DNA of 25,337 bases from assembly GCA_018902385.1 (NCBI GenBank), contig JABSSW010000111.1, positions 1 to 25,337 on the forward strand. Direction: 5' to 3'. Positions within the stretch are counted from its first letter, which is position 1; each line of letters starts with the position of its first letter. The stretch is from Physcia stellaris. Lineage: Eukaryota; Ascomycota; Lecanoromycetes; Caliciales; Physciaceae. The notes below the pieces were generated by a model that saw only the letters and a list, made by a program, of their open reading frames with translations, was not told the DNA's origin and ran no database searches. Both the position numbers and the translations under genes were made by a program. Of the stretch, positions 17,413-25,337 are shown piece after piece.

Positions 17413-18760
17413 TTGTACGTTGTTCATATTATTGATCAAAAAATCGTCAAATCGTTTGAAAAATTTGTTTTTATTCAACACATTATCGACAACGCAAAAT
17501 TGAACAAAATTTTGAGTTTCGATGTGTTGAAAAAAATTTTTAAAAACGATTTTTCGAATCAATCATTTTCGAAAAAATTGCAAAATCATCGCATTGATAT
17601 TGAAAACGCTAAATCAATAAACAAGTTTTCGTACGAATTTTTTAAAAAACAATTGAACGAACAAATTATTCAAATCGATTATTTAACAAAAAAAAATTTA
17701 ATACGATCAAGCACGTCGTCATAGAAAACGTCAATTTTTTTTGTCAAAAAAAAATAATTTTTGACGTATGTGTATAAATTATAGAATTTTCAACGCGATG
17801 ACGCAAAAAAACGACTATTCATTGTCGAAAATTCAAAATTGTTTAAACATGATCGAAACAACGAAAAATTTTAACAAAATTGATTTAATTAATGATTATT
17901 GACAAATCAATATGATCGAAAAAAATCGTCACAAAACAACATTCAATATCAAACGAAACAAATATAAATTTTGCATCATGTTTTTCGAATTGATTAATAT
18001 TTTTGCGATTTTTCAAACAATCATGAATGATATGTTGAAATCGTATTTGAACAAATTTGTGATCGTTTATTTGAACGACATATTGATTTATTTCAAAAAT
18101 AACGAAAACATTTCGAACATGTGAAATTTGTGATTGAAATTTTTCATAAACATGATTGTTATGCGAAATCGTCGACATGTTTTTTTTTCAACAACAAATT
18201 GAATTTTGTGAACATATCGTTGATAATGATGAAATACGTATGAACGAAATCAAATTGAAAATTATACAAAATTGATCGTCGTTTCAAACGATATACGATG
18301 TTCGTTTTTTTTTAAATTTTTGTGTTTATTATCGAAAATTCATAAAGAATTTCGTCATTATCATTGAATCACTTTATGAATTTATTCAAAAAATCAAAAA
18401 TCGCAAATACAAATCGATGTTTATAACATTTTCGATCAAAAACGTTTTTACGATCATCAAAAACGTTACGTGTAATAATCGTGTATTGACACAATTTGAT
18501 ACGTTTTTGTCATTTATCATTGAAATCGATATTTCGAATTTCGAATAAGAAACGATGTTTTATCAAATAAATTTCGATAACAAAAAACATTTTTTTGTTT
18601 TCGAAAACAAAACATTTTTTTTCGTTGAACGTAATTATGCGATTCACGAACGTGAATTTTTGATTATCAAAAAAAAATTGCGAATGTAAAAAAATATACG
18701 ACTGAATGATCAAATGATTACAAACAAACGCAATGTTTACGAAACGATGATAAATCATCG
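17413..18760 (+). pseudogene. Ty3/gypsy copy C reverse transcriptase and RNase H (decayed)
   Basis: Motifs appear in Ty3/gypsy order: NLIRSSTSS (up to 17721), IFFVKKK, RMCINYRIFNAMTQKNDYSL (from 17765), NKIDLINDY followed by TGA at 17900-17902 where the family has Trp in YWQI, and the catalytic box YLND (18068-18079) for YLDD. HVKFVIEIF, IEFCEHIVDNDEIRM and the RNase H segment FFVERNYAIHEREFLIIKK (about 18620-18680) follow. At least two frameshifts are visible, one in the A-run near 17746-17754 and one near 18090-18105. Several stops are TGA at expected Trp positions (17762-17764, 17900-17902, 18273-18275). The wording differs clearly from copies A and B, so this is a separate family. I could not recognise an integrase downstream. 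Confidence 0.88.
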
Positions 18761-19353
18761 TGATAACATTGTGAATAATGATAAAGTTGAATCGTGAAAA
18801 CGAAAAAAAATGAAAATTTTCGAAATGTTATATTTTATCGATCAAGACGTTAAATTCGATCAAATTAACGTGTTTAACGATTTTGATATGACATGACAAT
18901 TGTTTTTTTTTTTAATTTTTGATTTTCAGAATCGAATCGTCGATGTTTTTTTTGCGCGTAACTCATTCGATTTTTCAATTTTTTCGTTTAAAAATTTTTT
19001 TTGATAATAGTTTTTTGTGTGACGTTAATTCGTTGTTTGCGCGACGTTCAATCGAAATTTATTTGTAAATGTCAATATTAATGTTCGCGATCATGCGATA
19101 ATTTTTTTGTTAATCGTGATATTGTCATTTGCGATATATCACGACATTTATGATACACGACACGAATATGTTCAAATCAATATTCGTTCGAATCATCAAT
19201 ACATTGTTGTTTTTGTTGAACACGCGAAAACAGACGTTTTTGCGACGTTTGTTTTTCGCGAATTCAAATTTTTTGATTGTAATTTTTGATTTTTGTGTCA
19301 CGCATTGTTTTTCGAACATTGAAATAAACAATTTAAATCAATTTTTTGTATGA

Positions 19354-19720
19354 TTCAAATGATTTAACGATAAAACGTTAAAATCAAAATTTTTGATTTT
19401 AAAAATAATCGTTCAAATCGATTTTTGAACAATGTTTTTTTGTTTTTTGTTTCGTTTTCTTTTTGATTTAATGACGATTTTTTTACGTTTTATCAATGTT
19501 ATTTGATTTTACGCGTGATAATTTATTCGTGTCAAATTAAATTGACATATAATTTCAATTTGATTTTTATTTGTCATCGTTCAAATGATTTAATGATAAA
19601 ACGCAAAAATGAAAATTTTTTCATTTTTGAAATTGTCGTTCGAATCGACGTTTCAATATCGCTTTTTTGTTTTTTTGTTTTTCGATTTGTATTTTGATGA
19701 CGATTTTTTTGTGTCACGTC
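19354..19720. repeat. Tandem repeat, period 226 bp
   Basis: TTCAAATGATTTAACGATAA begins at 19354 and TTCAAATGATTTAATGATAA at 19580. Both are followed by similar blocks: an AAAATT..TGATTT/CATTTTTGAAAT inverted arm, CGTTCAAATCGATTTTTG against CGTTCGAATCGACGTTTC, a T-rich run, then ATGACGATTTTTTT. The second unit is seen to about 19720. Confidence 0.7.
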
Positions 19721-20780
19721 AAATATAAATAAATTTGTTTCGATTTTCATTCATTATTATTTTTACATGATTCATTTTCATTATCAATGACAAATGTTCA
19801 TTGTAATTCAAATGATGAAATGTTCATTGTAATTCATAAATCGATGACGTGACGACGATTTTATTTATTATTACGTTTTCAATGTGAAATGAAAAAAATT
19901 AATTTTCAATTGTTCGAATCGACATTAATTCGTTGTCGTTAAACAAACGTTTTTTCGCGTTCATTGCATGATTTTTTTTCGTTTCATTTGCGATTCATCG
20001 CGTTCGTCGTTTGTTTAATAAATATGTTGAATATTTGATTAACGTTTTGACGCGTACACAAAAATTTATCGCGATCATTTTTTCATTTTTTTTTTCAATA
20101 TTATTTTGAAACAATTTGATAAAAATGTTTTTCGTGTTTAAATTGTGTTTCGTTGACGTTGACAATTTTGTACAATATCAACATTGTCAACAATAAATTT
20201 ATTGTTTTTTTGATTGTTGTTATTGAAACACACAATGATTTCGCGTGATATCAAAATCAAAATTGTAAATTTGATTTGATTTCGTGATTTCGTGCGTTCA
20301 TTTTTGTAATTTTTTAAACGTGTCGTGAACACGTTTCGTGTAAAATGTTGTATAAAATGCGTCAAACGCAAATTTGACGATGTCGAACATGAAATATGTA
20401 TTTTGCGTTTTCAATTGATCGCGTTGATTTACGCAATGTTTTCGATCGTTTTACGACGACAAATGTTATACGTGCGTGTCGATGCGTAAATTTTGCATAT
20501 CAATTTTTTTTAAATATGTTCGTCGAATTCAACAACATTTGATGATTTTGACAATTGCAATAAAAAACAAACGCACGAATTTGATGTTCAATTTGCAATT
20601 GCGTTTGAAAAATGCGATTGTGAAAATTCAATAACATTTCACAAAACAAAAAAAATCAAATCAACATCGTTTTATTGAAAATTTGTTGATGCGTTTGAAA
20701 TTTCGACTCGTCGATATCAATAAAATTTTACGTTTTATGATCGATTCGTTTTTGTAAAATACGAAATGTGACATCAAAAA

Positions 20781-20855
20781 TATATAGTTTCTGATTGATA
20801 ATTAGATTAATTTCTAAGAAATCAGAAATTCTAATCATTATTTTCTCGCTATATA
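20781..20855. repeat. 75-bp CT/AG-retaining patch with short terminal inverted repeats
   Basis: It begins TATATAG and ends CTATATA and contains an imperfect inverted repeat around TTTCTAAGAAATCAGAAA. CT and AG are frequent in it and CG occurs only once, unlike the sequence on either side. It could be a miniature inverted-repeat insertion or a conserved regulatory hairpin. No target duplication is obvious. Confidence 0.35.
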
Positions 20856-21016
20856 CAAATGTACGAATAAAAAAAATAAAAAATTTCAATTGCAAATCAT
20901 TCGATTTGTTGTTTGTTGTTGTATAAAAAAATGCAAACAGCATTTTTTCGAATTCGATGTTTGTTTTGCATGTTGTCATGATGCATATCTCGATTTTATC
21001 GAAACTCGATCATATT

Positions 21017-22179
21017 TTATGTCGATTTGAATTTTGAATGTTTTACATGCGTTTTTTTTTTTACATCGAAATTTTTTGAAATCATCAGAACTTTTTCATT
21101 TGTTTTGTAGCAAAAATTTTTAAATTTGTATATTTTTTGATTTGAAAAATCATTGTCGTCGTGATTTTCGCATCGAAAATCGTTGATTTGAAAAATCATT
21201 GTGATCGTGATTTTCGCATCGAATATTTTTCGCAATTCACAATCAATTTGCGTTAAAAATTTGAAAAAACATTTTTTTAAATGATTCAAAAAAAACATGA
21301 TTTGATGATTTTACTGTTTGTTGTTTTCAATATCGATGATTTGATTTCGTACAATTCACAATTTTCGATATGATGATTAACAATTGATTTGTTGACAGCG
21401 AAATCGAATTCGAATTTTTTTTGCATATTTTATTTTTTTGTTTTCGTATATCAAAGTCGATATGTTATTGCACGTTGTTAAACGAAATAAATTCGAATAA
21501 TCGCGATCGCAATTGACATATCAAATTTCGAAATTTTCATCGTTGCATTCAACAACATATTTCATATTTATATTCAACGTTCAATCAAATCGAACAACAA
21601 TTTTTGAAAATGTTTTTGACACGATTCAACTTTTCATGCGTCGTAAATTTTAAACAATAAATAACATCGAATCAAATGTGAAATGTTGATTTTTTTGTCA
21701 ACGATTTTATCGTGAAAATTACATTTATTTGACGTCGAACGCGTCGACGATTCGTAAATTTATTGACATCGTTTTTTTTCGAATTTTTCATATGAAATTT
21801 TTTGAACATATTTTTAAAATGTTTGATCATTGAAACGAATTTTCAAATGCGTTTTTCGTAATTTTTTCATTGAACGAAATAATAAAGTTCTGATTCATTA
21901 TATGATTTGTTCGAAATTTGTTTTTCTTTGTAAATTTTGTTGTTTAAAATGATTTCGATTCAATATTTTTCATTGATGAATTTTTCGTTTTTTTCGATAT
22001 CGATGTCATTTGATTGATACGTGAATTTTAACGAAATTTTTTTTTTTTTTTTTAAATATGATTTTTTCGAACAACGAAACGTGAAAACATTGTGAATTCG
22101 TCAACGTTTGAATATATTTATGCGATATGTTTGATTTTTTATTGTATTCAATATTTTGAATGATTCGAAAAATTTTATT
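21017..22179 (-). pseudogene. Copy B integrase C-terminus and element 3' part (decayed)
   Basis: This aligns by eye with 61-1160 of copy A (for example TTCATGCGTCGTAAATTTTA near 619-638 and at 21634-21653). It lies directly after the integrase region on the minus strand. An integrase C-terminal domain or chromodomain is expected here in Ty3/gypsy elements, but stops and frameshifts prevent recognition. A 93-codon open frame at 21017-21298 contains a tandem duplication not present in copy A. Confidence 0.55.
21137..21221. repeat. 46-bp tandem duplication specific to copy B
   Basis: TTGATTTGAAAAATCATTGT followed by CGTCGTGATTTTCGCATCG starts at 21137 and recurs at 21183 (period 46) as the same block with GATCGTGATTTTCGCATCG. 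Copy A has a single unit at about 168-210. A 46-bp insertion also shifts the reading frame. Confidence 0.85.
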
Positions 22180-23000
22180 TCAATTTTTTGTTGCGTTTGA
22201 TACGAATATTTTGACGTTAACGTTGACGTAATTATTTACGTCGAAATTTATCAATTTGATTTTAACATTTTTGTATTTGATTTGTTGTTTTTGAACGTAA
22301 ACTAAATTGATTTTCAATATTTTCATCAGTTCGATCAGTTTTTCGACATGATTTTTAACAAATTTAAATTTAACTTTAAAATTTGCAAAATTTTCGAAAA
22401 ACATTTTGAACGTATATTTTTGCATCGTTTCGAACGATGACATTTTTAACGCATGCTTATTATTGTTATAAACAAATTCAATCATCGACAATAATTTTAT
22501 TCAATCGTTTTGCTCGAAATTGACAAAAATTTTGAAATATTGTTTCATGATTGAGTTTTGTCGTTTCGTTTGATCATTTGTTTGCGAATAATAAATCGTG
22601 AATAATTTCAATTTTATTTTCAAAACATAACACAATGCGTTATGATATTTAACGATAAAAATCGAGTTTTTGTTTGTTGTTATTGACGATGAAAAGTCAT
22701 GAAATCTAATGATTTTTCGAATCAAAATTTCGACGAAATTTTTTGCGATCATCGTTTTCGTGATTGAAATATAATGTGTCATTTTGATCAATCGATTTAT
22801 CACGATGAATATTGCATCATACGTCGTTTCATTTCATGTTTTGTTTTTTGAAAAATTTGTTACGAAATTCATTGTAAAATCAATTCATTTGAATTTTTCG
22901 ATATAAAAAAAACGAGAATTTTTCATATGATTTGTGACGAAATGTTTTGTTTTTTTTGCAAATTGCACATGTTTCGCAATATTTTTTTATTTGTGTTCGC
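22180..23000 (-). pseudogene. Copy B integrase (decayed)
   Basis: On the minus strand, the zinc-binding CETC (codons 22967-22978) followed by KKNKTFRHKSYE matches the end of the HHCC domain. The integrase core begins at about 22803 with INRLIKMTHY, continues IRKIIRFHDFSSSITTNKNS and ALCYVLKIKLKL, and reaches QTNDQTKRQNSIMKQYFKIF and FVNFEQND. The next frame starts MSMIEFVYNNNKHALKMSSF (22491 downward). These are the characteristic segments of a Ty3/gypsy integrase. The first catalytic Asp (usual DRLxKM) is Asn, and the second (usual SDRGS or TDRGS, here TNKNS, codon 22672-22674) is Asn as well, so the active site is lost. The frame breaks between 22491 and 22501. Confidence 0.9.
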
Positions 23001-24100
23001 ATGTTCGAATCGTGTTCGACGTTTTTTTCGAAATTGTTTCGCTTTTGATTAAATCAATAATATTTTTTTCGTATCAATTCGAAAATACGTTTTATTTCGA
23101 ATGACGACGAAAAACTGTCATAATTTGTTTTTATGACATTTTTTTTTCAAATTTGACGAAACGTACAAACAATTATCGTGTCACAATATTTTTTTCGTTT
23201 TGTCAATGCGAATGCACATATCAAAAATAATTAATTTTTGTTTCATTTCAATCGCGCATGAATTTTGATTTAACAATGAACGTATTAATTCGACGAAATT
23301 GTCAATGCTTTTATCGTCGTATGCAATATCATGTTCGTGAATATGTTTTTTTGCAAACATTTCGTTGATCGATTGAAAAATCGTCGCATTATTCAATATT
23401 AATATTTTTTATTCATCGACGATCACGTTTGACGACATTTTTTGAAAATCAAAAAATCATTCGCAAATTTGTTTTTTTTATTATTGAATTCGAACATCGT
23501 TGTTTTAATTTCGTTCACGCAAATTTGAAATTCGTTCGAAATCGATTGCAAAAATTGTCACAAACGCGTCAAAATGACGATTGTTTTCAATTTTTTTAAT
23601 TGCGATCATACGATCAAATCGTCGAAACAAATCGTTTTCAAAATTTTTGTTGTCAAAAACGATAATCGATGACGAAATTGTAACGAAACAATTTTTGCGT
23701 TTATCGTATTTGTCGAAACGATAATTTCGTTCAATCATGATGAAACGATTGAAATTTCAAAAAATATTCGTCAAAACGAATATTTGTTTTTTCGTTTTTT
23801 CGAAATAATGACGTCATTGTTTGAATGCGAAAATTATGATCAAAATTTTTTGTCGTGAATTTCATAATTACATTTCGCTGAAATTATTTTTTTGAAAAAT
23901 AAATTATCGAATATCAAAATTTTGATCGTCGAATTGACAAAAATTTCATTTATTGTTTTGTTCGAAACGTCGATTTTCACACGTATGAATTTAATCGAAT
24001 CGAAATGTTGCAAAATAAATGTTTTCAAAAATGCATTTCGTAAACGTTTGAAAATTTCGTAAATTTCGAAAATCAAAAAATCATTCGACAATCGTTTTTT
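23001..24100 (-). pseudogene. Copy B RNase H and linker to integrase (decayed)
   Basis: At 23840-24091 the minus strand reads LKTFILQHFDSIKFIRVKID and later KCNYEIHDKKF, the start and the NYEIHDKE-type segment of a Ty3/gypsy RNase H. At 23505-23738 it reads IVFDNKNFENDLFRRFDRM, the end of the same domain (usual YRPGKKNPADGLSRR). The open segment 23181-23396 falls in the linker before the integrase zinc finger and has no recognised motif. Pro and Gly positions of the family are replaced by Phe, Ser, Asn or Asp throughout. Confidence 0.82.
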
Positions 24101-25337
24101 GTTGTGATTTTTGTTTCGATTTTTGTTCGAATTACGTTTTCGTTTGATTTTTTTTTATGAAATTTTGTTGATTTTTTTAACATTGAAATTAAAAATCGCC
24201 AATTTATTGAAATTTTTGTAATCGTCTATAGAAATTGCACAATTCAAAAATTTCAAAATTTTTGACACGTTTTTGAACGTCGATCATTTTTGTATGACAT
24301 CGATTTTATTTTTTTGCATCTGTATTTTTTTTGAAAATACAACGAAATTTAGAAAATCAATGTTGTTTTGAAAATTTACATTTTTTTCATATTGACGGTA
24401 AAAGTTTGTGTTTTCGCAAACGATTTAACATTCATTTGACGTTTTCGATGTGTTGTTTTTCGTTCATGAAATATATGATTATATCGTTCAAATAAATTAC
24501 GATAATGAAATCGAATCGTTCGATCAAAATTTTATTGACGAAATTTTGAAACGTCGCAAATGCATTAATTAAATCGAAAAACAAAACGATATATTCAAAA
24601 TGTTCATATCGTGTTTTGAACGTCGTTTTTCATTCATCATTTTTTTTTATACGTAATTTATTGTATGTTGTTATCATATCAAAATTTGTATAAATGCGAA
24701 TTTTGTTCAAACGATTTAAATTTTCATCAATTAACGACAAAAAATATTTATTTTTAATCGTCAAGAAATTCAAATTTTTGTAATTCACACACAATTTCAA
24801 AATTTTCTTTTTTTTTTTGACGAACAAAAATTGATGTTTCGATTGAAAAATGAAAGTTTGATGAAATCGTTTTTGAAATGTTTGTTCAAATAAAATTCGT
24901 AATATTTTGAATTCGTTTTTTGACAAATTCTAATAAACGAAATCGTAAAAGATTTTTTGTTTGATTTCAAATCAATAACATGATCGTTTGATTCGTGATC
25001 AAATAATTCGTATGCTTTGTTTTCATTTGTCAAATCAACGAATTTTTTTCAAAATTTCGAATATAATGATTTTGATATTTGATTTATTTTTCATTTTCGC
25101 AAAAATCGAATCAATTTGCAGGTTCGTCGTTCGATGTGTACGTTATTCATGCTTTTTTTTTCGTCATGAAAAAATTCGTACGAACATGACGAAAATTTGT
25201 TTTTTTGTTATCGACGACAATGTTGATTAATTTTTTCGATTCGATTTTCTCGATACGATTTACGATTAAAAAAAACGATTTTACAATCAATAATCACGAT
25301 TCGATTTTGTCGATTTTTCAATTTATTTTTGCGTTTG
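24101..25337 (-). pseudogene. Copy B reverse transcriptase (decayed, right-truncated)
   Basis: The minus strand contains, in order, YELFDHESNDHVIDLKS (within 24797-25033), FLFVKKKKKILKLCVNYKNL, FLTIKNKYFLSLIDENLNRL and IYTNFDMITTYNKLRIKKND (24630-24926). These match the Ty3/gypsy segments LCVDYRxLN, TIKNRYPLPLIDE and KxDLRxAYN. The catalytic box is YLND (codons 24483-24494) for YLDD. Motif wording and order agree with copy A, so A and B are one family. Two of the few GG dinucleotides in the window are here (24397-24398 and 25121-25122). The window edge removes gag and the 5' LTR. Confidence 0.88.

Larger units (their letters stand above)
18761..20980. other. Gene-free stretch between copies C and B
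   Basis: Several plus- and minus-strand open segments exist, but none shows a domain I recognise. The stretch contains a 226-bp tandem repeat (19354-19720), a short repeat with TGTTCATTGTAATTCA at about 19796-19840 and an unusual patch at 20781-20855. It should hold the 3' ends of copy C (plus) and copy B (minus), including their LTRs, but no matching LTR pair was found by eye. Confidence 0.5.

Noticed and set aside
16741-17562. Minus-strand open frames of 88 and 127 codons opposite copy C
   Set aside because: They overlap the readable plus-strand protease, linker and RT segments and show no domain, so they are shadows of the coding strand.
18761-20980. Integrase of copy C downstream of its RNase H
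   Set aside because: I looked for HHCC and core motifs on the plus strand and found none I could defend. It may be deleted or too decayed.
1-25337. Mitochondrial or plastid genome, or a naturally AT-rich protist genome, because of the very high A+T
   Set aside because: The content is nested LTR retrotransposons with target duplications, CG is frequent, and the bias is specific to CC/GG and CT/AG. That fits repeat-targeted mutation in a fungal nucleus better.
1-25337. Classical CpA-to-TpA RIP
   Set aside because: CA and TG are among the commonest C- and G-containing dinucleotides, and CAA/CAG codons persist in the open frames.

Overview
The window looks like nuclear DNA of a filamentous fungus, most likely an ascomycete, lying inside a large AT-rich, gene-free block of nested LTR retrotransposons. 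The evidence is three decayed Ty3/gypsy-type polyproteins, two non-autonomous LTR elements and a solo LTR. The bases also show an extreme transition bias resembling repeat-induced point mutation (RIP). No intact host gene, tRNA, rRNA or CRISPR array is visible. The species cannot be named from the sequence.

The main observation is the mutation signature. By eye I find only about five CC or GG dinucleotides in 25 kb. CT and AG are scarce, while CA, TG and CG are common. C therefore survives almost only before A or G. This is not the CpA-to-TpA pattern of classical RIP; it looks like C-to-T change where C is followed by a pyrimidine. The listed ORFs contain no Gly, Pro or Trp (GGN, CCN, TGG). 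Several Trp codons have become TGA, and the catalytic Asp of the reverse transcriptase YLDD box reads YLND in all three copies.

Layout. (1) 1-11809: copy A, a Ty3/gypsy element on the minus strand (integrase at the left, RNase H and reverse transcriptase at 8505-10.2k, an upstream region to 11.8k). (2) 2606-8504: element 1, a 5.9-kb plus-strand LTR element inserted into copy A with a perfect 5-bp target duplication. It carries a 599-codon ORF with two C2H2 zinc fingers and no recognised pol. (3) 11815-13842: element 2, a 2.0-kb non-autonomous LTR element on the minus strand, also with a perfect target duplication. It shares its 3' internal end with element 1. (4) 13848-15308: degraded spacer. 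(5) 15309-about 18.8k: copy C, a different Ty3/gypsy family on the plus strand (gag with a CCHC knuckle, protease, reverse transcriptase, RNase H). Its gag is split by a solo LTR of the element 1 family. (6) 18.8k-21.0k: gene-free, with tandem repeats. (7) 21.0k-25337: copy B, the same family as A on the minus strand, running off the right edge.

The order of events can be read from the nesting. Copies A and C were already present when element 1 and its relative that left the solo LTR inserted. Elements 1 and 2 keep more CT and AG than their surroundings, which suggests later arrival or fewer mutation rounds.
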